This document shows, piece by piece, positions 8,893 to 16,399 of a DNA stretch of 64,000 nt. The first letter of the stretch is position 1; each line of letters begins with the position of its first letter. A model generated the notes under the pieces. The model was not told the origin of the DNA, searched no databases, and saw only the letters and a program-made list of their open reading frames with translations. The stretch is from an uncultured Bacteroidales bacterium (lineage in GTDB: Bacteria; Bacteroidota; Bacteroidia; Bacteroidales; Paludibacteraceae), in NCBI GenBank assembly GCA_946186915.1, contig CAMHOY010000003.1:62001-126000 (forward strand). Direction: 5' to 3'. The position numbers and the translations under genes were made by a program.

Positions 8893-8998
8893 CCAACCGG
8901 GGCCCCCGAAAATTTTAATTTTTGGGGAGAGCGGAGGCACAAGTCGTCCCGTTGATTTAGCGGAGCGGTATCAACATTACGAACTTGTTGCCGAACGC
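8893..8998 (+). repeat. compound palindrome, copy B, in the pre-tRNA leader
   Basis: A first hairpin (GGGGCCCCC... to TTTTTGGGG) is followed by three nested stems: GCGGAGGCA with TGCCGAACGC, CAAGTCGT with ACGAACTTG, and GTTGAT with ATCAAC. These enclose the loop TTAGCGGAGCGGT (8957-8969). The same loop and layout with different stem bases recur at 23178-23287. The copy lies between the promoter and tRNA-Leu. Confidence 0.75.
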
Positions 8999-9000
8999 GA

Positions 9001-9082
9001 GCGGCATTGGCGGAATTGGTAGACGCGCCAGACTTAGGATCTGGTTCCGAAAGGAGTGAAAGTTCGAGTCTTTTATGCCGCA
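9001..9082 (+). tRNA. tRNA-Leu (anticodon UAG)
   Basis: The acceptor arms GCGGCAT (9001-9007) and ATGCCGC (9075-9081) pair perfectly, with discriminator A at 9082. The D-arm reads GGCGGAATTGGTAGACGC, the anticodon loop CTTAGGA carries TAG, and a long class II variable arm and a T-arm with TTCGAGT follow. CCA is not encoded. The length of 82 bases and the long variable arm fit leucine tRNA. Confidence 0.95.
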
Positions 9083-9086
9083 CGTT

Positions 9087-9569
9087 ATGAAAACGATTTA
9101 TAAGTTTTTTATCTTGGTCTTTGTGGTGGCCGGGATATGCTCGTGCAATGACGAGTATCAGGCAACACCGCTCATTACTGTCAGCCGCGTAGTATATGTG
9201 TCTCATCCGGACGGTAGTCGCGACACGACCTATTTTGGCGACACGTTGCTGGTGGGTGACACGGCTCGCATAGAGATGAGTATCTCGGGGGTCTCTCATC
9301 CGTTGAAGACGGCCCAAGTGAGCTCCGAAATAACGGCGTTGGGCTGTGCTTTTGAGTGCGACCCGCTAGTTGTGGAGCAAGCCTTGGAAAATGACTCTCG
9401 CCCCGAGGAGGGCTATCTGCATTTCCAGCCATACGTGATGGGAGTGCGGGTAACATACCGTTGCGTGGCGAAGGGTACGGGTGATTACAAGGTGACCTTC
9501 GCTGCCGAGTCGATGGCTAAAGAGCCGTATTCGCACAACTCCCTAGAGACCACGCAGCTTATTCGTTAG
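9087..9569 (+). CDS. small lipoprotein of unknown function
   Basis: The start at 9087 gives MKTIYKFFILVFVVAGICSC, a lipoprotein signal peptide whose lipobox is ICSC. An in-frame ATG at 9075 lies inside the tRNA and is rejected. The mature protein of about 140 residues is predicted to be mostly beta-strand, and I recognise no family. Its start codon is only 5 bases after the tRNA-Leu 3' end, so it is presumably made from the same transcript; tRNA processing would leave an mRNA with almost no leader. Its 3' end overlaps the convergent mazG gene by 11 bases. Confidence 0.75.
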   Translation: MKTIYKFFILVFVVAGICSCNDEYQATPLITVSRVVYVSHPDGSRDTTYFGDTLLVGDTARIEMSISGVSHPLKTAQVSSEITALGCAFECDPLVVEQALENDSRPEEGYLHFQPYVMGVRVTYRCVAKGTGDYKVTFAAESMAKEPYSHNSLETTQLIR

Positions 9570-10380
9570 TCTTGGCTTCCTGCCACAAGGCTTCCATCTC
9601 GTCTAAGGTCATGTCTTTGAGGTCATGGCCTTTTTCTTTTGCCCGCTGCTCGAGGTAGTTGAACCGCCGCATAAACTTGAGGTTGGTCTGCTCGAGGGCG
9701 TTGTCGGGGCGTATCTTATAGAGTCGTGCAGCATTGATCATCGCGAAGAGGAGGTCGCCGAACTCGGCTTCTTTGTTTCCTCCGTCGCTCTTCATCAACT
9801 CCGCTTGCAGTTCGTTCAGCTCCTCTTTCACTTTATCCCATACATCCTCGCGCTTCTCCCAGTCGAAGCCTACGTTCGCTACCTTGTCCTGGATGCGGTA
9901 CGCTTTGACAAGAGACGGCAGACTGTCGGGAATACCACCGAGGACGGTTTTGTTGCCGCCTTTCTCTTTGAGTTTGACCTGCTCCCATAGATGACTGACT
10001 TCTTCTGCGTTCTTCGCGGCCTCGTCACCATAGACATGAGGGTGGCGGAAGATGAGCTTGTCGCAGAGCCGGTTACACACATCGGCGATATCGAAAGACT
10101 CGCGTGGTTCACTCTCCGATGGACCGGAGAAATTCCATTTCTCTTCCGAACCCATCTTGGCGTAGAAGACGACATGGAGGAGAACGTCTCCGAGTTCCTT
10201 GCATATCTCGTTCATGTCGTGCCTCGAGATGGCTGTCGCCAGTTCGTAGGTTTCTTCTATCGTGTTTTGACGGAGACTGTCGAAGGTCTGTTTGCGGTCC
10301 CACGGGCATTTCTCGCGGAGGTCGTCCATGATATCCAGCAGGCGTTCGAAAGCCCGGAGTTGTTCTTCTCTACTGCTCAT
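9559..10380 (-). CDS. mazG: nucleoside triphosphate pyrophosphohydrolase MazG
   Basis: MazG hydrolyses (d)NTPs to monophosphates and pyrophosphate and takes part in house-cleaning. The 273-residue protein has two MazG folds. The first carries CPWDRKQTFDSLRQNTIEETYEL and KELGDVLLHVVFYAKM. The second has VKEELNELQAEL and EFGDLLFAMINAARLYKI. These contain the metal-binding ExxE...ExxD patterns. It overlaps the upstream LpxH-like gene by 11 bases, so the two are translationally linked. The length matches E. coli MazG. Confidence 0.95.
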   Translation of the reverse strand: MSSREEQLRAFERLLDIMDDLREKCPWDRKQTFDSLRQNTIEETYELATAISRHDMNEICKELGDVLLHVVFYAKMGSEEKWNFSGPSESEPRESFDIADVCNRLCDKLIFRHPHVYGDEAAKNAEEVSHLWEQVKLKEKGGNKTVLGGIPDSLPSLVKAYRIQDKVANVGFDWEKREDVWDKVKEELNELQAELMKSDGGNKEAEFGDLLFAMINAARLYKIRPDNALEQTNLKFMRRFNYLEQRAKEKGHDLKDMTLDEMEALWQEAKTNE

Positions 10381-11158
10381 AGTTGCAAAGTGTCAAGTGT
10401 CCTTTGTTGTCGAGTTTGGCGTACGTCCATTGTTCGATACAGTCGCCGAGTATGATCACGCGGCTACCGGACGCGATCTGCAGGTCGAGTTCGATATGAC
10501 GATGGCCGAAAATATAGTAGTCGCGATGGTTTTGCTGTTTCTCCTGGTCCTTGGCGAAGAGAACGAGTTCTTCTTTGTCTTCACCTTTGTAGGGACAGGG
10601 GTTGGCGATGTCCTTCAGACGACTTCTTTTCGCCCAACCGTAACCGAGTTTGTTGCCCCACGCGGGTGGTAAACAACGGAAGAGGAATTGTGCAGTCTGC
10701 GAGCGGAAAAGTTTGCGCAGACGGATGAAAGAACGGATCTTCTTCTGTACTTTTTTGGGGTATATCTTCTCCCAGTTGGACGGAAGTAATCCGTCGCCAT
10801 GACTGAGGTAGAGCGTCTTGCCGTAGCGACTGATGGTACAGGGCTCGTAATGCACCTCCATGCCGGTCATCTTTGCCAAGCCGCCGAAAGTCCATAAGTC
10901 ATGGTTGCCGATAAAGAAATGTACATGAATGCCGCGTTTGATGAGGCTGCGGATCTCTTTCGCGAAAGGCGAATATTGGCGCTTCGCTTTGTCGTGACGG
11001 AAATACTCGAACCAGAAATCGAACATGTCACCGAGCATGTAGATCGAGGCTGCGTCTTTGCTCATCATTTCCAGCATGTCGATGAGTTTTTTCTGGTGCG
11101 CCCAACCGCGCTTGATAGCCAGGCTGCCTAAATGTGCGTCGCTGAGGAAATAGATCAT
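10370..11158 (-). CDS. lpxH: UDP-2,3-diacylglucosamine hydrolase-like metallophosphoesterase
   Basis: LpxH cleaves UDP-2,3-diacylglucosamine to lipid X in lipid A synthesis. The 262-residue protein shows the calcineurin-like metal motifs in order: SDAHLG, GDMFDFWFE, GNHD, SHGDG and GHRHI. Charged basic segments (residues 150-180) could contact membrane or substrate. It overlaps mazG by 11 bases. The call to the LpxH family is based on motif spacing and FDFWFE; a general phosphoesterase is the alternative. Confidence 0.82.
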   Translation of the reverse strand: MIYFLSDAHLGSLAIKRGWAHQKKLIDMLEMMSKDAASIYMLGDMFDFWFEYFRHDKAKRQYSPFAKEIRSLIKRGIHVHFFIGNHDLWTFGGLAKMTGMEVHYEPCTISRYGKTLYLSHGDGLLPSNWEKIYPKKVQKKIRSFIRLRKLFRSQTAQFLFRCLPPAWGNKLGYGWAKRSRLKDIANPCPYKGEDKEELVLFAKDQEKQQNHRDYYIFGHRHIELDLQIASGSRVIILGDCIEQWTYAKLDNKGHLTLCNYEQ

Positions 11159-11205
11159 GTTTACAAATGTATTGCCCTTCGGGCGGTTATATCGCTATGC
11201 GATGT

Positions 11206-11520
11206 TTAGAGAAAACCGAGTTCGAGCTTGGCTTCCTCGGACATCATGTCTTTGTTCCATTCAGGTTCAAAGACGATAGTGACGTTCACGTCCTTGATGC
11301 CTTCGACCGATCCTACTTTCTGACGGATGTCTTCGACAATGAAGTCTCCGGCGGGGCATGAAGGCGCGGTGAGCGTCATCGTGATGTCGCACACACCGTC
11401 GTCCTTGAGTTCGATGCCGTAGATGAGCCCGAGGTCATAGACGTTGACCGGGATCTCCGGGTCGAAGACCGTTTTGAGCATCCGAAGTATATCTTCTTCT
11501 TTTTCTAAAAACTCGTTCAT
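11206..11520 (-). CDS. MIP18/DUF59 family Fe-S assembly factor
   Basis: This 104-residue single-domain protein reads VFDPEIPVNVYDLGLIYGIEL near residues 16-36 and DITMTLTAPSCPAGDFIV near 45-62. These are the hallmarks of the SufT/PaaD/MIP18 family, including the conserved cysteine in the PSCP loop. Members help mature iron-sulfur proteins. It has its own promoter at 11575-11606. Its 5' leader carries a perfect hairpin, GGGTCGAG-TTT-CTCGACCC, at 11544-11562. The 47-base gap before the LpxH-like gene holds two more mini-hairpins. Confidence 0.9.
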   Translation of the reverse strand: MNEFLEKEEDILRMLKTVFDPEIPVNVYDLGLIYGIELKDDGVCDITMTLTAPSCPAGDFIVEDIRQKVGSVEGIKDVNVTIVFEPEWNKDMMSEEAKLELGFL

Positions 11521-11543
11521 TTTTAATCCGAATGGTTAATCGG

Positions 11544-11562
11544 GGGTCGAGTTTCTCGACCC
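11544..11562 (-). promoter_or_regulatory. perfect hairpin in the DUF59 leader
   Basis: An 8-base stem (GGGTCGAG/CTCGACCC) with a 3-base loop lies 24 bases upstream of the start codon and 13 bases downstream of the -7 element. It would form at the very 5' end of the mRNA and could stabilise it or affect initiation. Confidence 0.6.
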
Positions 11563-11574
11563 GCAAAAACGGCG

Positions 11575-11606
11575 ACAAAGGTACAACAAAAAAATGACAT
11601 ACACAA
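11575..11606 (-). promoter_or_regulatory. promoter of the DUF59 gene
   Basis: Minus-strand TTG (11604-11606), a 20-base spacer and TACCTTTGT (11575-11583) match the Bacteroidetes promoter. The -33 region and spacer are made from the 3' arm of the htpG terminator hairpin. Confidence 0.75.
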
Positions 11607-11625
11607 GCATGCATGTCATTTTTTT
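11588..11625 (-). terminator. htpG terminator overlapping the next promoter
   Basis: AAAAAAATGACAT (11588-11600) pairs with ATGTCATTTTTTT (11613-11625), an A/T-flanked stem typical of a rho-independent terminator readable from either strand. It lies 17 bases past the htpG stop codon. Confidence 0.75.
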
Positions 11626-11641
11626 CGTCTTTTCGCGGTAA

Positions 11642-13612
11642 TTAAAGCAACTCCACGGACCTGTTGACGAACTTCGCGAGTGCTTCGCCCTTCAATTGTC
11701 CGCTGGCGAGGAGCGCGATGTCGATGAGTTGTTTCAGACGCTCATCTTCGCCTTCCAGTTTATACACCGTCTTGATAACAGTCTCATTCTTAGGCTCTTC
11801 CGAACCTTCCTTCCCTTCTTTCTGGGAGGGGGCGGGGGTAGGCTTCTCCTCCACTTGCTCGCTGGTCTCTTTGGCTACCAGTTCCTGAATGAGCGGGTGC
11901 GCGGTGTTGATGACGAGGTTATAGGAGTCAGGCATCTGACCATAGAAAGACATACCTTGTTGGTGCGCCGCCATCTCTTTCATTCGCCGCATGAACTCGT
12001 TCTGGGTCAGGAAGACAGGCAGGGCGTCGGACGCAGCCGCCTCGCAGGCGACGTTATACTTGAGTTTGTCGGCGTCGGAAGGAAGAAGTGTCTCGAATGC
12101 TTTACGCAGGCCTTCTTTCTGTTCGTCCGTGTACTCGTCTTTGGCCGCGTCCTCTTTCTTGATGAGGTTCTCGATGGTGTCCGAATCAATCCGCACAAAG
12201 CGCAGTTTCTCGTGCTTTTGCTCGGCCTGCGACATGCAGTGAACATCGAGTTCGCCGTCCATGAGCAGCACATCATAACCTTTCGCTTTCGCGCGTTCGA
12301 TATACGTGTAATGTGCGTCCGGATCATTGGTGTAGAGCAGTACGAGGTTACCTTCCTTGTCGGTCTGAGCATCTTTTACCTGGTCCTTGTATTCCTCGAG
12401 CGTCGCGTACTTGCCGTCGAGGTTCTTAAGGAGCGCAAAATCTTTCGCCTTCTCGTAGAACTTCTCATCGGTGAGCATGCCGAACTGGATAAACATCTTG
12501 ATGTCGTCCCATTTCTTGGCGAAATCGTCCTTGTCAGCCTTGTAGAGTTCTGTCAGTTTGTCAGCCACTTTCTTGGTGATGTATCCGGAGATCTTCTTGA
12601 CGTTGTTGTCCGACTGCAGGTAACTACGGCTTACATTCAGCGGGATGTCCGGGCTGTCGATCACTCCGTGCAAGAGGGTAAGGTACTCCGGCACGATGTT
12701 CTCCACTTCGTCGGTCACATAGACCTGGTTACAATAGAGCTGGATCTTATTGCGGTGTACGTCAAGGTTCGACTTGATCTTCGGGAAGTAAAGAATACCT
12801 GTGAGGTTGAACGGGTAGTCAACGTTCAGATGAATATGAAACAGCGGTTGTTCGAACTGCATAGGGTAGAGTTCGTGGTAGAACTTGTCATAGTCCTCAT
12901 CGGTCAACTCGGCCGGCTTGCGGGTCCATGCTGGGTTGATATCATTGATGATGTTCTCTTCATCAAGCTCTACTTCCTTGCCGTCTTTCCATTCTTTCTT
13001 CTTGCCAAAAGCAATCTCGACGGGCAGGAACTTGCAGTATTTCTTGAGCAGCCCTTCGATAGTAGCATCCTCGAGGTACTGGTTGAACTCATCGTCAATA
13101 TGCAGCACGATGTCGGTGCCTCGCTCGGCTTTGATGGTTTTCTCCATCGTGTATTCAGGATTACCCTCACAGCTCCAATGAACAGCTTCTGAATCCTCTT
13201 TGTAGGAGAGACTGAAGATCTCTACTTTCTTCGACACCATAAAGGCGGAGTAGAAACCGAGACCAAAATGGCCGATGATGGCTTCTGTCTTGTCTTTGTA
13301 TTTGTTCACGAACTCTTCGGCGCCGGAGAAGGCAATCTGATTGATGAATTTGTCCACTTCTTCGGCAGTCATGCCGATACCATGGTCCGAGACGGTAAGC
13401 GTCTTTTTTGCTTTGTCAATAGTGACGCGTACACGCAGATCACCGAGGTCGCCTTTCACCTCACCAACCGAACTCAGCGTCTTTAACTTGGTCGTCGCAT
13501 CAACGGCATTGGAGATCAACTCGCGTAGGAAGATCTCATGGTCCGAATACAGAAATTTCTTAATGACGGGGAAAATGTTATCACTTGTTACCCCAATTGT
13601 TCCTTTGTTCAT
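11642..13612 (-). CDS. htpG: molecular chaperone HtpG (Hsp90)
   Basis: HtpG is the bacterial Hsp90, an ATP-dependent cytoplasmic chaperone. The 656-residue protein opens with the GHKL ATPase domain: ELISNAVDATTKL, SDHGIGMTAEEV and GHFGLGFYSAFMV. The middle domain carries the catalytic-arginine region (NVSRSYLQSD), and a helical C-terminal domain follows. Residues near 590-607 (PTPAPSQKEGKEGSEE) are encoded by a GC-rich palindromic element at 11811-11845 and form a flexible insert in the C-terminal domain. A sigma-54-like promoter lies 63 bases upstream and a terminator follows. It is probably monocistronic. Confidence 0.96.
   Translation of the reverse strand: MNKGTIGVTSDNIFPVIKKFLYSDHEIFLRELISNAVDATTKLKTLSSVGEVKGDLGDLRVRVTIDKAKKTLTVSDHGIGMTAEEVDKFINQIAFSGAEEFVNKYKDKTEAIIGHFGLGFYSAFMVSKKVEIFSLSYKEDSEAVHWSCEGNPEYTMEKTIKAERGTDIVLHIDDEFNQYLEDATIEGLLKKYCKFLPVEIAFGKKKEWKDGKEVELDEENIINDINPAWTRKPAELTDEDYDKFYHELYPMQFEQPLFHIHLNVDYPFNLTGILYFPKIKSNLDVHRNKIQLYCNQVYVTDEVENIVPEYLTLLHGVIDSPDIPLNVSRSYLQSDNNVKKISGYITKKVADKLTELYKADKDDFAKKWDDIKMFIQFGMLTDEKFYEKAKDFALLKNLDGKYATLEEYKDQVKDAQTDKEGNLVLLYTNDPDAHYTYIERAKAKGYDVLLMDGELDVHCMSQAEQKHEKLRFVRIDSDTIENLIKKEDAAKDEYTDEQKEGLRKAFETLLPSDADKLKYNVACEAAASDALPVFLTQNEFMRRMKEMAAHQQGMSFYGQMPDSYNLVINTAHPLIQELVAKETSEQVEEKPTPAPSQKEGKEGSEEPKNETVIKTVYKLEGEDERLKQLIDIALLASGQLKGEALAKFVNRSVELL
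11811..11845 (-). repeat. GC-rich palindromic element inserted in frame in htpG
   Basis: Diverged copy of the element at 3535-3572: TTCCCTTCTTTCTGGGAGGG followed by GGCGGGGGTAGGC. It is read in frame as PTPAPSQKEG within HtpG. Confidence 0.7.
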
Positions 13613-13674
13613 ATCGTTTGTATTTTAGTTATCGGATTAATTTGAGTAGTCTGAATACTCCGACTTTTTATGGT

Positions 13675-13688
13675 CAAATTTCGTGCCA
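13675..13688 (-). promoter_or_regulatory. putative sigma-54 promoter of htpG
   Basis: Minus-strand TGGCACG-AAAT-TTG matches the -24/-12 consensus TGGCAC-N5-TTGC in element and spacing except for the last base. The predicted start near 13663 leaves about 50 bases of leader. A perfect palindrome, CTGCC-ATTTT-GGCAG (13700-13714), lies upstream, where an enhancer-binding protein could bind. No housekeeping -7 element is seen. The same TGGCACGAAATTTG core occurs before moxR. Confidence 0.55.
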
Positions 13689-13723
13689 CTCCCATGCGAC
13701 TGCCATTTTGGCAGACATGCAAC

Positions 13724-13746
13724 AAAAAAGCACCCCGCAGGGTGCT
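13724..13746 (-). terminator. terminator after aminopeptidase P
   Basis: On the minus strand AGCACCC-TGCG-GGGTGCT is followed directly by TTTTTG, a textbook rho-independent terminator. It sits 52 bases past the pepP stop codon and just upstream of the htpG promoter region. Confidence 0.85.
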
Positions 13747-13754
13747 GATCAACT

Positions 13755-13802
13755 CTTTCATTCTTTCACTCTTTCACTCTTTCACTCTTTCACTCTTTCA
13801 CC
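13755..13802. repeat. 8-base tandem array CTTTCACT/CTTTCATT at the pepP stop
   Basis: Six consecutive 8-base units. The pepP stop codon (TGA on the minus strand, 13798-13800) is inside the first unit transcribed. Because 8 is not a multiple of 3, the array offers TGA stops in all three frames. Confidence 0.9.
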
Positions 13803-15621
13803 TTTCTACCGCTGCGCACTTGCGGGCGAGGAATTTCGCTTCTTCGGCATTGAGTAATGGTGACACCTCTTTATATACGCGCACGTGGTACGCGTTGAGC
13901 CAGTCGATCTCGTCCTCCGTCATGAGGGACAACTCGATCAGAGACGTGTCGTAGAAACAAAGGGTGAGGGTCTCGAAGGCGAGCCATTCATCTTCGGTCG
14001 TAGTCGCCTTGGTGCGCTTGGCAGGAATGACGGTGATGAGATTCTCCGTGCGGATTCCCCATTTGTCCGTGCGGTAGATGCCCGGCTCATCAGAGATGAT
14101 ATGTCCCACTTCGAGCGCCGTGGGGTTGTTATCCGTACGTACGTTCTGCGGGCCTTCGTGACATCCCAGGAAATGACCTACGCCGTGGCCTGTGCCGTGA
14201 CCGAACGTGATGCCGGCTTCCCACATGTATTGCTTGGCGAGAGCATCCAGTTGGTTACCTCTCGTACCTCGCGGAAAACGTGCGCGAGCAAGGGCGATAT
14301 GTCCTTTCAGAACGTAGGTATAGTCTAATTTCGCCTGTTCGGGGATGCGTCCTCCGAGCCATACCGTGCGGGTGATGTCGGTCGTGCCATCCAGATACTG
14401 ACCGCCGCTGTCGAGCAGTAACATCCCTTCGGGTTTGACCTCCGCGCATTTGTCCGGCGTCGCTGCGTAATGAACGATGGCGCCATTCCCCTTATAGCCG
14501 GCGATGGTGCCGAAAGACTCCTCCACAAAGTTCTCGCCCATCATGCGGAACTCATGCAGTTTCTCCATGAGCGTCCACTCTGTCTGTGTCTGTCCGTCCC
14601 GGAAAGCCTCTTTCTCCAACCAGAAGAAGAAACGCGTGAGAGCTCCAGCGTCCTGACGCATGGCAATACGTTCGCCCTCTAACTCCACGGCATTCTTGCG
14701 GGCCTTGTCGATGAGGATAGGAGACTTGGCGTTTACCTTCTTGCAACCCTCCGGAATGGCTTCGTAAAGAGCTTCGTTGACACGGGCTCCATCGAAGAGT
14801 ACCGTTCCTTGGAGGCCGCGGATAGATTCAAACACCGCATCGTACGGTTGCACGTCTATATTGTTGAAATTCAAGTAGTTCTGTGCTACTGTATCGACTT
14901 TGTTGGCATCCACGAAGAGGGTACATTTATCGGCCTCCAGCACTACATAACTGATTACTACCGGATTGTATTCTACATCATTACCGCGGATATTCAGCAA
15001 CCAGGCGATTTCGTCTAATGCGCTGATAATCATTGCGCTCCCTCCTTTTAGGGAGGGCTGGGGCAGGCATTTTCTTATTCTCGCCAGTTTGCTCTCGACG
15101 GTCTCGCCGGCATAGTCGGCAGAGTAGGGGTAGAGTTTGTCCGCAGGAATAGCCGGCCGGCCTTCCGTCCAGATGGGTTTGATCAGATCGATGCTCTTCA
15201 CTCCGATACCTGTATCGGCTAAGCGCTCTTTCATTGCCTTGAAATCATCTACGCTCCACATTTCGGGGTTGAGACCTACCGAACTCCCTCCTTTCAGGGA
15301 GGGCTGGGGTAGGCTTTTCTTCAGCCAATCAACCACACTCGGGCAGTCGATATCTGACTCGCGCATCAGTTCGATAGTGGAGTCTTTGAGTTCGATGCCG
15401 GCCTGCAGGTAATAGCGGCTGTCTGTCCAAAGGAGTGCACGGTCGAGGGTGACGACCATCGTACCGGACTCGCCGTTGAAACCGGAGAGCCACTGCATCT
15501 CGCACCAGTGAGCGGCCATGTATTCACTTGCGTGCGGATCGTTGCCGGGGACTACGTACGCCGAGACACCCGCCTCACGCATGGCTTGCCGCAGAGCGGC
15601 TAATTTGTCTATAGTCTTCAT
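13798..15621 (-). CDS. pepP: Xaa-Pro aminopeptidase (M24B)
   Basis: This 607-residue metallopeptidase removes N-terminal residues next to proline. It has the long three-domain form. The catalytic pita-bread domain carries the metal ligands in LDSGGQYLDGTTDITRT, HGTGHGVGHFLGCHEGP, DEPGIYR and TENLITV. Two copies of a GC-rich palindromic element are inserted in frame in the N-terminal and middle domains, both reading LPQPSLKGGS (15284-15319 near residue 108 and 15038-15072 near residue 187). They sit where homologues normally have short surface loops. The stop codon is supplied by an 8-base tandem array. It follows the batE gene but is probably a separate unit. Confidence 0.94.
   Translation of the reverse strand: MKTIDKLAALRQAMREAGVSAYVVPGNDPHASEYMAAHWCEMQWLSGFNGESGTMVVTLDRALLWTDSRYYLQAGIELKDSTIELMRESDIDCPSVVDWLKKSLPQPSLKGGSSVGLNPEMWSVDDFKAMKERLADTGIGVKSIDLIKPIWTEGRPAIPADKLYPYSADYAGETVESKLARIRKCLPQPSLKGGSAMIISALDEIAWLLNIRGNDVEYNPVVISYVVLEADKCTLFVDANKVDTVAQNYLNFNNIDVQPYDAVFESIRGLQGTVLFDGARVNEALYEAIPEGCKKVNAKSPILIDKARKNAVELEGERIAMRQDAGALTRFFFWLEKEAFRDGQTQTEWTLMEKLHEFRMMGENFVEESFGTIAGYKGNGAIVHYAATPDKCAEVKPEGMLLLDSGGQYLDGTTDITRTVWLGGRIPEQAKLDYTYVLKGHIALARARFPRGTRGNQLDALAKQYMWEAGITFGHGTGHGVGHFLGCHEGPQNVRTDNNPTALEVGHIISDEPGIYRTDKWGIRTENLITVIPAKRTKATTTEDEWLAFETLTLCFYDTSLIELSLMTEDEIDWLNAYHVRVYKEVSPLLNAEEAKFLARKCAAVER
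15038..15072 (-). repeat. GC-rich palindromic element in pepP, second copy
   Basis: CTCCCTCC-TTTTA-GGGAGGG followed by CTGGGGCAGGC. It is read in frame as KCLPQPSLKGGSA, nearly identical in protein and DNA to the copy 246 bases away. Confidence 0.88.
15284..15319 (-). repeat. GC-rich palindromic element in pepP, first copy
   Basis: CTCCCTCC-TTTCA-GGGAGGG followed by CTGGGGTAGGC. It is read in frame as KSLPQPSLKGGSS and ends right before a normal domain segment (VGLNPEMWSVDD). Confidence 0.88.
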
Positions 15622-15631
15622 AAGATGGATT

Positions 15632-16399
15632 TTATATACGTTCTAATGTTTGCAAGCGCACCCAACCTTCGTAGTTGCCTACGCGGATGTTACACCACTC
15701 GCCTAATGTCTCGCGAATAGTCACTTTGGTCCCCTCATGGACGGTGAAGAGGTCCGTTCCCGAACGGTCGGGAGAGGACTTGCCGTTCACTACGCCCTGG
15801 GTGATGATGGCTTCGTTTCGCAAGGTGTCGCGTTTATGCAGCGAGGCAGCGTTCAGTCCCGCAATAAGTGAGAAAAGCAAGGTGAGCCAGGCTATGTGAA
15901 AAGCCGTCTTGCGCAACCAGGCTTCACGGCCCAGCAGGAAAAGCAATAGACCTGCCAACGCAATGATAAACAGACTGATAGAACCGATAAGCCAGGTGGG
16001 CTCTTTGAGACTGTTCCGTACGGTACGCGCCCAGGTAGAGAGGAAGAAATCCTGCTCCACGATATTATCCGTGATTTTGCTCTGCGCAAAGGCAAGATTG
16101 TACTGTGCATCTTTGTTACCGGGCTGCAAACGCAAAGCGCGCTCGTAATTAAGGATCGCTTGTGCCAGTTCGCCCTGTTTGAAGCGGGCATTGCCGAGGT
16201 TGTAATACAACGTGGCATTGGGCTGCTCGTCAAGCAACGCCTGATAGATGGTGGCAGCCTCTTCGTAGCGCCCTTCGGCGTAAGCCGTGTTCGCTGCATC
16301 AAAATCACTCTGCGCGAAAGTAACTGTACTGACGAGAAGTACTGCCGCAAGGTAGAACCCTCTAAACGTTAAACGCTCAACTCTAAACTTTATCTTCAT
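15632..16399 (-). CDS. batE: BatE-like TPR and SH3-domain protein
   Basis: This 255-residue membrane protein has a signal peptide (residues 1-29, ending VTFAQ), two to three TPR units (residues 30-110: ATIYQALLDEQPNATLYYNLGNA and QAILNYERALRLQPGNKDA), two membrane segments (about 135-185) and a C-terminal SH3-like domain (about 200-255: VHEGTKVTIRETLGEWCNIR). This is the arrangement of BatE, the last protein of Bacteroidetes aerotolerance operons. Its ATG overlaps the batD stop as ATGA, so translation is coupled. Confidence 0.88.
   Translation of the reverse strand: MKIKFRVERLTFRGFYLAAVLLVSTVTFAQSDFDAANTAYAEGRYEEAATIYQALLDEQPNATLYYNLGNARFKQGELAQAILNYERALRLQPGNKDAQYNLAFAQSKITDNIVEQDFFLSTWARTVRNSLKEPTWLIGSISLFIIALAGLLLFLLGREAWLRKTAFHIAWLTLLFSLIAGLNAASLHKRDTLRNEAIITQGVVNGKSSPDRSGTDLFTVHEGTKVTIRETLGEWCNIRVGNYEGWVRLQTLERI

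Noticed and set aside
9075-9086. Lipoprotein start codon at 9075
   Set aside because: That ATG is part of the tRNA-Leu acceptor stem; the ATG at 9087 begins a proper signal peptide.
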